A model generated the notes under the pieces. That model saw nothing but the letters and a program-made list of their open reading frames with translations, searched no databases and was not told the DNA's origin. Source: Marinirhabdus sp963793275 (GTDB lineage: Bacteria; Bacteroidota; Bacteroidia; Flavobacteriales; Flavobacteriaceae). Taken from it: a DNA stretch of 64,000 nucleotides. The stretch spans positions 434,001 to 498,000 of the forward strand of contig CAWBZL010000004.1 of NCBI GenBank assembly GCA_963793275.1, in the 5' to 3' direction. This document shows, piece after piece, positions 39,855-48,938 of the stretch (position 1 is its first letter; each line of letters opens with the position of its first letter). The position numbers and the translations under genes were made by a program.

Positions 39855-42494
39855 TTATAATTGAGAAAATACTTTTTCCCCACTCGCCTCCTGCGCTTTA
39901 AATTTCTGCACCAACTCCAGAGCATCCGGTACTACATCACTACATAAAATAATAAGCGAACCTTTTTTAGCTGTGTTCACTGCATGTGTGATCGCTTCTT
40001 TTTCCGAAGGTATTACCGTGGTTTTCATATCCGGATGATTCATTTTAATACCGTCATCCAGCATTTTAATGAGTTCTTCTTCGGTTTTACCCCGTAGGCG
40101 TTTGTCCTGACGTATAATAATTTCATCGGCCATTTCAGCAGCTATGTTTCCTATCTCATTGTTGTCCTCTTCTCTTCTGTCACCAATTCCTGCTATAATA
40201 CACACTTTATGAGTAGCTTCCAGATTATCTGAAAATTGCTTTAAAGCACGCATTCCTGCCGGGTTATGTGCATAATCCAGCAAAATACTGAAATTTTCAA
40301 ATGCAAAAAGATTGAGCCTTCCGGGTGTTTGTGCTGCACTGGGGATAAATGTTTCTAACGCTACTTTCATATCTTCAATACGGATACCCTGAACCTGAGC
40401 AGCCAATACTGCTGCTAAGACATTCTGTATCATAAAATCTGCTTTTCCGCCGTAGGTTAATGGGATATCTATGGCTTTCATCACCCTCATTTTCCATTCG
40501 CCTTTACAAATAGTAACATATCCGTTTTCATATACAGCAGTAATTCCTCCTTTACGCTGCAATGCTTTAATGCGGCTATTATTTTCGTCCATAGAAAATA
40601 ATGCCACGTTACAATTAACACCTCTTCGCATTTCGTACACCAGGTCATCGTCTGCATTTAAAATTGCGGTACCGTCTGGTAAAACTGTTTCAGGAACCAC
40701 TCCTTTTACCCGTGCTAACTGCTCCACAGTATGTATGCCTTTTAAGCCTAAGTGGTCTGCAGCAACGTTGGTAACTACCGCTACATCGCAATTTTTAAAA
40801 CCAAGTCCTGCTCGTAATAAGCCACCCCGCGCACATTCCAGTACGGCGAAATTTACGGTGGGGTCCTTAAGTACAAACTCTGCACTGGTAGGCCCTGTAC
40901 AATCGCCTGTCATTAATAATCTATTCTGGATATAAACACCATCACTGGTGGTGTATCCTACTCTAAAGCCTTTCATTTTTGCCATATGCGCAATGAGCCT
41001 GCTGGTAGTTGTTTTTCCGTTGGTTCCGGTAATAGCAATTATAGGGATCCGTCCTGTATCGCCAGCGTTAGGAAATAATTTATCCACCACCGGCGCTGCG
41101 ACATTTCTGGGTAATCCGGTTGTAGGTGCCAAGTGCATTCTGAATCCCGGCCCCGCATTCACCTCCAAAATAGCGCCTCCTGTTTCTGATAACGGCTGCG
41201 AAATATCGCTTGTCATGATATCTATTCCGCAGATATCGAGGTCTATTATTTTTGAAATCCGTTCGGCCATACTTACGTTGGCCGGGTGAATAATATCTGT
41301 AATATCTTCGGCAGTCCCACCAGTACTTAGGTTTGCAGTATCTTTTAGTAGTAAAATTTCGCCATCATCCAAAACAGAATCTAATGTTTTACCAGCATCT
41401 CTAATAATGGTTTTTGTGAGATCGTTCACAGTAATTTGTGTTAATACTTTTTCGTGACCATAACCACGTCGTGGGTCTTTGTTTGTTTCATCTATGAGTT
41501 CCTGGACTGTTGCGACACCATTACCAACAACGTGCGCAGGTGTTCTTTTTGCGCCGGCAACGAGAATGTTGTTAATTACCAATAATCTATAGTCTTCTCC
41601 AGTGATGTATTTTTCTACTATTACTCTTCGGCTTACTTCTTTGGCAGCGTGAAAAGCTACCTTTGCTTCCTCAAGGTTCTGAATATCTACCGTAATCCCT
41701 CTTCCATGATTTCCATCAATTGGTTTAATAACCAGCGGGTATCCTACATATTTGCAGGCATCTTCCAGGCTGCTTTCGCGGCTAATAATATCCCCTCTTG
41801 GCACTTCAACTTCAGCTTGTTCCAGTAAGTATTTGGTATCTTCCTTATCACACGCCAACTCAACTCCTATAGAAGAAGTTTCTGAAGTAACCGTAGCCTG
41901 AATACGTTTTTGATTGGCGCCATATCCCAGCTGACACAGGGAATACTGATTTAATCGAATCCAGGGTATTCCTCTGCTTTCGGCTTCTTCAACAATACTT
42001 CCTGTACTTGGTCCTAGTCTCGAAGATTCCCGCAATTCACGCATTTTTTGAATGTCCGGCTCCAGATCATAGTCTTTACCAGCAATTAATGCTTCACATA
42101 TGTTTACAGAAGCTTGGGCCGCATACCGTCCTACATTTTCTTCCATATAGCTGAAAACTACGTTATAAACACCAACTTCTCCGTAATCACGTGTTCTTCC
42201 GAAGCCAGTATCCATACCTGCCAACGTTTGTATTTCCAGTGCAATATGTTCGATAATATGTCCCATCCAGGTGCCTTCTTCTACCCGTTGAAAAAACCCT
42301 CCTGCTTCGCCCACACTACATCTATGCGAATACATCGTTGGGAACATTTTTTTTAATCGCTCCGAAAATCCTGAAATTTTATTGGATGGATATTCCTCCA
42401 TTTTTTCAAGATCAAGCACCATTACAATGAGCTTATGACGTCGTACAGACCAGTAGTTAGGACCGCGCATAGCGTTTATTTCGCGTATTTTCAT
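39855..42494 (-). CDS. cphA: Cyanophycin synthetase
   Basis: CphA polymerises aspartate and arginine into cyanophycin, a nitrogen and carbon reserve granule. The protein has 879 residues from the ATG at 42494; the frame extends upstream to 42548 but MKIREINAMRGPNYWS is the family's N-terminus. The N-domain (about 1-160) includes MGHIIEHIAL with E82-H83, a site reported to be a cryptic hydrolase in some CphA1 enzymes. An ATP-grasp domain runs about 215-480 (VIVEKYITGEDYRLLVIN, EVNAGPGFRMH). A Mur-ligase-like domain starts near 485, with its ATP loop GTNGKTTT at 490-497. All three domains are complete. It is divergent from cphB. Confidence 0.95.
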   Translation of the reverse strand: MKIREINAMRGPNYWSVRRHKLIVMVLDLEKMEEYPSNKISGFSERLKKMFPTMYSHRCSVGEAGGFFQRVEEGTWMGHIIEHIALEIQTLAGMDTGFGRTRDYGEVGVYNVVFSYMEENVGRYAAQASVNICEALIAGKDYDLEPDIQKMRELRESSRLGPSTGSIVEEAESRGIPWIRLNQYSLCQLGYGANQKRIQATVTSETSSIGVELACDKEDTKYLLEQAEVEVPRGDIISRESSLEDACKYVGYPLVIKPIDGNHGRGITVDIQNLEEAKVAFHAAKEVSRRVIVEKYITGEDYRLLVINNILVAGAKRTPAHVVGNGVATVQELIDETNKDPRRGYGHEKVLTQITVNDLTKTIIRDAGKTLDSVLDDGEILLLKDTANLSTGGTAEDITDIIHPANVSMAERISKIIDLDICGIDIMTSDISQPLSETGGAILEVNAGPGFRMHLAPTTGLPRNVAAPVVDKLFPNAGDTGRIPIIAITGTNGKTTTSRLIAHMAKMKGFRVGYTTSDGVYIQNRLLMTGDCTGPTSAEFVLKDPTVNFAVLECARGGLLRAGLGFKNCDVAVVTNVAADHLGLKGIHTVEQLARVKGVVPETVLPDGTAILNADDDLVYEMRRGVNCNVALFSMDENNSRIKALQRKGGITAVYENGYVTICKGEWKMRVMKAIDIPLTYGGKADFMIQNVLAAVLAAQVQGIRIEDMKVALETFIPSAAQTPGRLNLFAFENFSILLDYAHNPAGMRALKQFSDNLEATHKVCIIAGIGDRREEDNNEIGNIAAEMADEIIIRQDKRLRGKTEEELIKMLDDGIKMNHPDMKTTVIPSEKEAITHAVNTAKKGSLIILCSDVVPDALELVQKFKAQEASGEKVFSQL

Positions 42495-42583
42495 GTAAGA
42501 ATTATTTTTGGTTGTAAAAAATAGTATAAAAGGTTCTTGTAGGAACAAATGCTAAATATATCAAATTCCTCTTTGAAATGATG

Positions 42584-42591
42584 TATTTTTG
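42584..42591 (+). promoter_or_regulatory. Promoter -7 element upstream of cphB
   Basis: TATTTTTG matches TAnnTTTG, 22 bases before the cphB ATG at 42613. It lies in the 118-base gap between the divergent cphA and cphB. The -33 element is not clear. Confidence 0.5.
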
Positions 42592-42612
42592 CAATCTTAT
42601 AATTTTAGTATC

Positions 42613-43473
42613 ATGCAAGCAAAAGGAACCTTAATTCCCATAGGAGGTAATGAAGACAAAGGGATTGAAGAAAACGAAATTTATCATCTTGAATTTATAG
42701 AAGAAGGCATTTTATCTCGCGTTGTAAAGGAAAGCGGTGGAAAAGATGCACTCATATTAATTATTCCAACAGCATCAAGCATTCCTCTGGAAGTTGGTGA
42801 AAATTATTTAGAAGCATTCGGAAAATTAGGTTGTACAAACTTACACGTGATGAATATTCGCGATCGGGATCAATCTGAAACACCAGGAAATATTGAACTG
42901 ATGAAGAAGGCAGATTGTGTCATGTTTTCCGGCGGAAATCAATCCAATATAACCAGAAAAATAGGAGGTACAACACTTCATGAAATCATGATAGAGCGCT
43001 ATGAAAAGGAGCATTTCGTAATTGCGGGAACCAGTGCTGGTGCTATGTGCATGAGTGAAGAAATGATCTCTGGCGGAAGCAGCAAAGAATCGTTTCTAAA
43101 AGGTGCCGTAAAAATGAAAGAAGGAATGGCCTTTATACCCGAATTAATTATAGATTCTCACTTTATCCGAAGGGGACGTTTTGGTAGAATGGCTGAAGCT
43201 GTAGCAAAATTTCCTAAGTTAATAGGCGTTGGACTTGCCGAAGATACCGGCTTAATTATAAAAGAAGGCGTTTTTGAAGTAATTGGCTCCGGAATGGTTA
43301 TTCTTTTTAACGCAAGAAAAGCAAAACATAACAATCATCATTTACTGGAAGAAGGCACTCCAATGTCTCTCACCAATTTAAAGACACATATTTTGGCCAA
43401 TGGTGACCGATTTAATTTTAAAAAGAAAACGGTTAATATTTCACCAAATCAGTTACACGTTATAGAAGGCTAG
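42613..43473 (+). CDS. cphB: Cyanophycinase
   Basis: CphB cleaves cyanophycin into beta-Asp-Arg dipeptides. The 286-residue protein starts at ATG 42613 (MQAKGTLIPIGGNEDKG); the TTG at 42589 adds eight residues without family match. The nucleophile Ser lies in FVIAGTSAGAMCMSE, and conserved CVMFSGGNQSN and DSHFIRRGRFGRM segments follow. This is the S51-like peptidase fold. There is no signal peptide, so it acts on intracellular granules. It sits between cphA and the isoaspartyl peptidase, making a complete synthesis and recycling set. Confidence 0.95.
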   Translation: MQAKGTLIPIGGNEDKGIEENEIYHLEFIEEGILSRVVKESGGKDALILIIPTASSIPLEVGENYLEAFGKLGCTNLHVMNIRDRDQSETPGNIELMKKADCVMFSGGNQSNITRKIGGTTLHEIMIERYEKEHFVIAGTSAGAMCMSEEMISGGSSKESFLKGAVKMKEGMAFIPELIIDSHFIRRGRFGRMAEAVAKFPKLIGVGLAEDTGLIIKEGVFEVIGSGMVILFNARKAKHNNHHLLEEGTPMSLTNLKTHILANGDRFNFKKKTVNISPNQLHVIEG

Positions 43474-43481
43474 GTTTTGAA

Positions 43482-44420
43482 CTACTTTTTTTTGTAAATA
43501 AGAATATTCGATTCTCCCGTAGATTTCTTAAACCCACGATACATTCCTTCGGTATTAAAAGGCATAGCAATATTTCCTTTGGCATCTGCGGCAATAAGAC
43601 CACCGTCACCACCTAATTTCAAAATTCTATGCTCAATAACCTCCGTGGTAGCCTCACCGAGCGAAAGTCCTTTGTATTCCATTAAACAAGAAACATCGTA
43701 CGCAACCACACCACGAATAAAATATTCGCCACTTCCCGTACAACTCACGGCACAGGTAGCATTATTGGCATAATTTCCTGCACCAATCATAGGGCTGTCT
43801 CCTACGCGCCCCCATTTTTTATTGGTCATTCCCCCTGTTGAAGTCGCTGCCGCAACGTTCCCAAAAGCATCACAAGCCACGGCACCAACGGTTCCAAATT
43901 TAGAATCCTTCGTTACCGAATGATCCAACTGAAAAGCATCGCTCCCTTTTAAATCCTGCCATTGGCGATATCGTAATTCATCATAGAAATATTGCGATGT
44001 TACGATTTCGTGATTATTTTCTTTGGCAAATTCCATAGCGCCTGCTCCGGCTAGAAAAACATGTTCGCTTTTCTCCAGAACATCACGTGCTAAACTCACT
44101 GGATTTTTTATACCGGTTATTAAAGAAACGGCTCCTGCTTTTAAACCTTTTCCTTCCATAATTGCGGCATCCATTTCGTGAGTGCCTTCGGCCGTAAACA
44201 CACTGCCTTTTCCAGCGTTAAATAACGGAGAATCTTCTAACACTTTTACGGCAGCTTCCACCGCATCCAGTGAAGTGCCTTTTTGTTCCAGAATAGCATA
44301 GCCGGTATCTAACGCCTTTTGCAATGCGTTTTTGTAGGCTGTTTCTTTTTCCGCAGTCATCTGTCCTTTTAGGAGTGTTCCTGCGCCTCCGTGTATGGCA
44401 AGGGAGAAATTGTTTTTCAT
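43482..44420 (-). CDS. iaaA: Isoaspartyl peptidase / plant-type L-asparaginase
   Basis: The 312-residue protein is a threonine-type Ntn hydrolase that splits beta-aspartyl dipeptides and L-asparagine. Start MKNNFSLAIHGGAG is typical. Self-cleavage should occur before T177 (DSKFGTVGAVACDAFGNVAAATSTGG region). GRVGDSPMIGAG and TGSGEYFIRG complete the active site. No signal peptide is seen, so it is cytoplasmic. It ends 8 bases from the cphB stop, tail to tail. Because CphB releases beta-Asp-Arg, this enzyme would liberate free Asp and Arg. That role follows from position and family. Confidence 0.93.
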   Translation of the reverse strand: MKNNFSLAIHGGAGTLLKGQMTAEKETAYKNALQKALDTGYAILEQKGTSLDAVEAAVKVLEDSPLFNAGKGSVFTAEGTHEMDAAIMEGKGLKAGAVSLITGIKNPVSLARDVLEKSEHVFLAGAGAMEFAKENNHEIVTSQYFYDELRYRQWQDLKGSDAFQLDHSVTKDSKFGTVGAVACDAFGNVAAATSTGGMTNKKWGRVGDSPMIGAGNYANNATCAVSCTGSGEYFIRGVVAYDVSCLMEYKGLSLGEATTEVIEHRILKLGGDGGLIAADAKGNIAMPFNTEGMYRGFKKSTGESNILIYKKK

Positions 44421-44434
44421 TCTTTTATTTCGGT

Positions 44435-44442
44435 CAAAAATA
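44435..44442 (-). promoter_or_regulatory. Promoter -7 element of the isoaspartyl peptidase gene
   Basis: On the minus strand the sequence reads TATTTTTG (plus-strand CAAAAATA), 14 bases before the ATG at 44420. The leader would be very short. No convincing -33 element is seen. Confidence 0.45.
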
Positions 44443-44608
44443 CAATTTGAACGATTAGTACCGGCTATAAAAACTTAAAATATGTCAATAAACGATAGTA
44501 TTTGATAATTGTCGAATAGTATGTATTGCTGAAAACCAAAATGCTGCCTTTTTCCATATATCTTAATGTATCGAGCTGAAAAATTGAGGAATTTTTAGCC
44601 TCCTGCTA

Positions 44609-44641
44609 GGAAGCCACTTTCAGAAAGATGGCTTCTTTTTT
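44609..44641 (+). terminator. Orphan terminator, possible end of a small RNA
   Basis: GAAGCCA (about 44610-44616) pairs with TGGCTTC (44629-44635), with a CTTTCAGAAAGA loop and a run of six T. No plus-strand gene lies upstream within 1.1 kb (only minus-strand iaaA), so the hairpin may end a small RNA starting near 44500-44560. The gap 44421-44778 holds otherwise only the iaaA and polA promoter elements. I could not define a start for the RNA. Confidence 0.45.
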
Positions 44642-44751
44642 ATTAGTGTCAAAATTCGTATTTGGTAGATGCGTAATTTAGTGCACTTAATTTCTTGCTA
44701 TTTGTTAGCTTCTTTTACTCTTTATGACTGTATTCTTTGGTGGGTTCTTAT

Positions 44752-44759
44752 TATTTTTG
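44752..44759 (+). promoter_or_regulatory. Promoter -7 element of polA
   Basis: TATTTTTG matches TAnnTTTG 19 bases before the polA ATG at 44779. A TTTG at 44736-44739 is too close for a normal -33. Confidence 0.45.
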
Positions 44760-44778
44760 AAGGAAAGACAAGAATACC

Positions 44779-47661
44779 ATGCCAGACCAAAAAAAACGCC
44801 TTTTTCTCGTAGATGCTTATGCCCTCATATTCCGTGGCTATTACGCTTTTATAAAAAACCCCAGAATAAACTCCAAGGGACAGAATACTTCTGCCATTAT
44901 GGGGTTTATGAATTCACTCATAGATGTAGTAAAACGGGAACGCCCGGACCATCTTGCTGTTTGTTTTGATAAAGGTGGCAGTGTAGACCGGGTTGATATG
45001 TATGAGGAATACAAAGCCAATCGTGACGAAACCCCGGACGATATCCGTTCTGCCATCCCCATAATTTGCGATATTCTGGAAGCTATGAAAATTCCAATTA
45101 TGGTTAAAGAAGGTTACGAAGCAGATGATGTAATAGGAACTCTCGCTAAAAAAGCCGAAAAAGAAGGCTACACCACTTTTATGGTAACGCCAGATAAAGA
45201 CTTTGCGCAACTGGTTTCAGAAAATATTTTTATGTATCGTCCCAAATCTTTTGGTGGTGGCTACGAAACATGGGGTATTCCGGAAGTGAAGAAAAAATTT
45301 GAAGTAGAACGTCCGGAACAGGTGATTGACTATTTGGGTATGATGGGTGATGCCAGTGATAATATTCCAGGCTTACCCGGGGTGGGCGATAAAACTGCTA
45401 AAAAGTTTTTGGCTCAGTTTGGCTCTATGGAAGGACTGCTGGAAAATACAGATCAGCTGAAAGGCAAAATGAAGGAAAAAGTGGAGGCCAATGCCGAGTT
45501 GGGAAAACTCTCCAAAAAACTTGCGGCCATTATGCTGGATGTTCCCATTGAGTTTAGCTATGAAGAATTTGAGATGTGTCCACCAGATACTCAAAAAGTG
45601 ATGGAGATCTTCGACGAACTAGAATTTAGAAGGCTCAAAGATAATTTTCTAAAAGCCTTTTCAGTTGAGGGAATGGCTTCTATTGGTACCGAACATGAAC
45701 AAAAAGATGCAAACTCGACCTCTAATGGGAACGGAGGGAAGGATTCCTCCAAATCTTCAAAAAAGAGTCCTAATGCCGGTCAGGGCCAGTTCTCACTCTT
45801 TGGTGGCGGTGGTGAAGCAACGCCGGCTGCAGCAACTTTCAGTAACAGGAAAACTATAAAAGATACCAAACATTTTTACCAGACCATCCAACCCGGAATG
45901 GGCACTACACTGTTCATCACTAATTTAATGAAACAGACTTCGGTGTGCTTTGATACCGAAACTACGGGGCTCGATCCGTTAACGGCAGAATTGGTGGGGA
46001 TCGCATTTTCCTGGGAAGCCGGAAAGGGGTTTTATGTGCCAATTCCCGAAGAAAGAGAAAAAGCCCAGGAAATTGTCGAACTAGTACGTCCGTTTTTTGA
46101 GGCGGAAGAGATTGAAAAGATCGGTCAGAATTTGAAATATGATATTAAAGTGCTTCATAAATATAATATTTCAGTACAAGGAAAATTGTTCGACACCATG
46201 TTGGCGCACTACCTCATAAACCCGGATATGCGACATAATATGGACGTGCTTGCTGAAACATACTTAAATTATACTCCTGTTTCCATAACTGAATTGATAG
46301 GAAAAAAAGGTAAAAATCAAAAATCGATGCGGGATGTTTCGGTGGAAGAACAAACCGAATATGCCGTGGAAGATGCAGATATCACCCTTCAGCTAAAAGA
46401 ACATTTCAGCAAAGAACTGGGGGAAGCAAATACACAAAAATTATTTAACGATATTGAGCTTCCACTCCTTCGGGTGTTGGCAGCTATGGAACTGGAAGGG
46501 ATTAATCTGGATGAAGATTTTCTGAAAAGTTTGTCCTCAGACCTGAACAGTGATATTTTAGATCTCGAAAAAGCCATTTACGAAGAAGCTGGTGAAGAGT
46601 TTAATATTGCATCCCCGAAGCAATTAGGGGAGATTCTCTTCGGAAAAATGAAACTTATTGACAAACCGAAAAAAACAAAAACAGGTCAATATTCTACTGC
46701 CGAAGATGTTTTAAGCTACCTCGCAAAAGATCATAAAATAATTGCCGATGTTTTAGAATATCGCGGCCTGGCAAAATTAAAAAGCACCTACGTAGATGCC
46801 CTTCCTGAACAAGTAGCTACCTCCACCCAACGTGTACATACAGATTATATGCAAACCGTAGCGGCTACCGGAAGATTAAGCAGTAACAACCCAAATTTGC
46901 AGAATATCCCCATCCGTACCGAGCGGGGCAGGCAGGTACGTAAAGCTTTCATTCCGCGTGATGAAAACTATGTGCTATTAGCCGCAGATTATTCCCAAAT
47001 TGAATTACGAATCATTGCTGCACTTAGCCAGGAAGATACTATGATGAATGCGTTTAAAAATGGAGAAGATATTCACGCTTCTACCGCTGCAAAGGTTTTT
47101 AATGTTCCGTTGGAAGAAGTGACCAGAGAGCAACGTAGTAATGCGAAAACGGTCAACTTCGGAATTATTTACGGCGTTTCGGCATTTGGTCTAAGCAATC
47201 AAACCGATTTATCCAGAACAGAGTCCAATGACTTAATTGAAGCGTATTACAAAACCTATCCAAAACTTAGGAACTATATGAGTGAATTGGTAGATTTTGC
47301 CCGCGAAAACGGCTACGTAGAAACCGTTATGGGTCGTCGCAGATACCTTACAGGAATTAACGGAAGCAACCAGGTAGTACGTGGTGCCGCAGAGCGAAAC
47401 GCCGTGAATGCCCCCATACAGGGAAGCGCCGCAGATATTATTAAAATTGCGATGATTAACATTTACCGTAAACTTTCAGAAGGGAAGTATAAAACGAAGA
47501 TGCTTTTGCAAGTGCACGATGAATTGGTTTTTGATGTTTACAAACCCGAACTGGAGCAAATGAAAAAGCTTATTAAATCTGAAATGGAAAATGCCTATAA
47601 AATGGATGTTCCCCTGGATGTGGAGATTGGCGTTGGAAAAGATTGGCTGGAAGCTCACTAA
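44779..47661 (+). CDS. polA: DNA polymerase I
   Basis: DNA polymerase I fills gaps and removes primers. The 960 residues carry three domains. The 5'-3' exonuclease is at about 1-300 (FLVDAYALIFRGYYAF, YEADDVIGTLA, GMMGDASDNIPGLPGVGDKTA). A 3'-5' proofreading exonuclease lies at about 370-560, and its DEDDy residues are intact (CFDTETTGL, QNLKYD, YAVEDAD). The family A polymerase is at about 590-960, with motif A (AADYSQIELRI), motif B (RSNAKTVNFGIIYG) and motif C (VHDELVF). A low-complexity Ser/Gly/Lys linker separates the first two domains. The start is ATG 44779. Confidence 0.98.
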   Translation: MPDQKKRLFLVDAYALIFRGYYAFIKNPRINSKGQNTSAIMGFMNSLIDVVKRERPDHLAVCFDKGGSVDRVDMYEEYKANRDETPDDIRSAIPIICDILEAMKIPIMVKEGYEADDVIGTLAKKAEKEGYTTFMVTPDKDFAQLVSENIFMYRPKSFGGGYETWGIPEVKKKFEVERPEQVIDYLGMMGDASDNIPGLPGVGDKTAKKFLAQFGSMEGLLENTDQLKGKMKEKVEANAELGKLSKKLAAIMLDVPIEFSYEEFEMCPPDTQKVMEIFDELEFRRLKDNFLKAFSVEGMASIGTEHEQKDANSTSNGNGGKDSSKSSKKSPNAGQGQFSLFGGGGEATPAAATFSNRKTIKDTKHFYQTIQPGMGTTLFITNLMKQTSVCFDTETTGLDPLTAELVGIAFSWEAGKGFYVPIPEEREKAQEIVELVRPFFEAEEIEKIGQNLKYDIKVLHKYNISVQGKLFDTMLAHYLINPDMRHNMDVLAETYLNYTPVSITELIGKKGKNQKSMRDVSVEEQTEYAVEDADITLQLKEHFSKELGEANTQKLFNDIELPLLRVLAAMELEGINLDEDFLKSLSSDLNSDILDLEKAIYEEAGEEFNIASPKQLGEILFGKMKLIDKPKKTKTGQYSTAEDVLSYLAKDHKIIADVLEYRGLAKLKSTYVDALPEQVATSTQRVHTDYMQTVAATGRLSSNNPNLQNIPIRTERGRQVRKAFIPRDENYVLLAADYSQIELRIIAALSQEDTMMNAFKNGEDIHASTAAKVFNVPLEEVTREQRSNAKTVNFGIIYGVSAFGLSNQTDLSRTESNDLIEAYYKTYPKLRNYMSELVDFARENGYVETVMGRRRYLTGINGSNQVVRGAAERNAVNAPIQGSAADIIKIAMINIYRKLSEGKYKTKMLLQVHDELVFDVYKPELEQMKKLIKSEMENAYKMDVPLDVEIGVGKDWLEAH

Positions 47662-47729
47662 AGTTATTAGCCGGAATATATATAAAACCAACTCTAAAAT
47701 TATAAATCACTATATTACTTAAAAAAATT

Positions 47730-48836
47730 ATGAAAATAAAGTACCTATTTATATTCTTGTTTCTGGCAGGTTCTGTTACGTCAAACTCGTTATATGCACA
47801 ATGCGAAGACGTATCGGTAGCAAATCTTACCAATCCCGGCCCATTTCAAACAGCAACTTTAACCGAAGCGGACGGCATTAGAAACGGTCCGGATTATGCG
47901 GGCGCTACTATTTATTACCCAACAGACGCTGTGCCTCCCTATGCCACTATTGCCATTGTTCCTGGATTTACAGCGGCTCCTTCCAGCGTGGAAGAATGGG
48001 GACCATTTTATGCTTCGCACGGTATTGTAGCCATTATTATTGGAACTAACTCCCCATTCGACTTTCCCGAACAAAGAGCTGAGGCACTGCTGGACGCTTT
48101 GGAAACAATGCGACAGGAAAATTTGCGGGCTACTTCTCCCTTAGAAGGGGCGCTGGATGTAGATAATTTTGCGGTAAGTGGCTGGTCTATGGGTGGCGGT
48201 GGAGCACAACGAGCAGCTGTGCTTGATAATACAATTAAGGGTGTTGTGGCATTGTGTCCTTATTTGTTTGACCCGAACACTGTAAATCACAGTAGCCCTG
48301 TGCTTATATTTAGCGGAGAAAATGATCCCACGGCTCCTCCAAACCAACACGCCACGCTTCATTATGAAAACACCCCTGACACAACAGATAAACTCCTTTT
48401 TGAAGTTGCGGGTGGGAATCATTCTGTTGCAAATACGCCCACAGGAGCCAATGGTTTGGTGGGTCAAATAGCGTTGTCGTGGCTCAGATTGCATTTGGAA
48501 CAAGAGGACGCGGAATGCTACTGTCCCTTACTTACCGAAGAATTACTGGACAATCCTTCGGAAGCTTCAGATATACAAACCAACATTGAATGTGAAAAGA
48601 TTTTAGGTATTACTGAAAATATATTGGCAGTAAACATCTTCCCCAACCCTACAAAAAATTTGGTAACGGTTCCTGTTACAACAAATATGCCTTTCGAAGT
48701 ATATTCCACCGTAGGACAGCGTTTACTAAAAGGAGAACTTTCAGAAAACAATAACCAGATTAATTTAGCCGAATTTTCTGAAGGGGTTTACTACCTCCAC
48801 ATAGGGGATGAGACCCTAAAGATTTTGAGGAATTAA
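47730..48836 (+). CDS. Secreted PETase-like polyester hydrolase with T9SS type A sorting domain
   Basis: The 368-residue protein has a signal peptide (1-24, ending LYAQ). An alpha/beta-hydrolase domain spans about 30-262 and a C-terminal T9SS type A domain (NIFPNPTKNLVTVPV) about 303-368. The catalytic triad by position is S153 in GWSMGGGGA (151-159), D199 in GENDPTAPP and H231 in GGNHSVAN. The oxyanion strand is IAIVPGFTAAPSS (F80, where PETases usually have Tyr). These strings closely match Ideonella PETase (GWSMGGGG, IVPGYTA, END, GGSHS) as I remember it. Tyr178 sits where PETase has the flexible Trp185, and the C-terminal Cys pair is conserved in spacing. Flavobacterial PET hydrolases with such sorting tags are known. 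Activity on PET itself is not shown. Confidence 0.85.
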   Translation: MKIKYLFIFLFLAGSVTSNSLYAQCEDVSVANLTNPGPFQTATLTEADGIRNGPDYAGATIYYPTDAVPPYATIAIVPGFTAAPSSVEEWGPFYASHGIVAIIIGTNSPFDFPEQRAEALLDALETMRQENLRATSPLEGALDVDNFAVSGWSMGGGGAQRAAVLDNTIKGVVALCPYLFDPNTVNHSSPVLIFSGENDPTAPPNQHATLHYENTPDTTDKLLFEVAGGNHSVANTPTGANGLVGQIALSWLRLHLEQEDAECYCPLLTEELLDNPSEASDIQTNIECEKILGITENILAVNIFPNPTKNLVTVPVTTNMPFEVYSTVGQRLLKGELSENNNQINLAEFSEGVYYLHIGDETLKILRN

Positions 48837-48863
48837 TTTTTTTGATAAGTTGATTTATACTAA

Positions 48864-48897
48864 AAAGCCAATGCAGATTTCGCATTGGCTTTACTTT
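48864..48897. terminator. Bidirectional terminator
   Basis: AAAGCCAATGC (48864-48874) and GCATTGGCTTT (48882-48892) form an 11-base perfect stem. On the minus strand the hairpin is followed by TTTTTAG, and on the plus strand by TTACTTTT. It separates the convergent PETase-like gene and the gene at 48939-49751. Confidence 0.85.
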
Positions 48898-48938
48898 TAG
48901 AAATAAGTAGGCAAGTACTATTATAAAGATGATCTGTT

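Noticed and set aside
40471..41289. Plus-strand open frames inside cphA
   Set aside because: Antisense to an intact, well-recognised enzyme; composition is not that of a protein.
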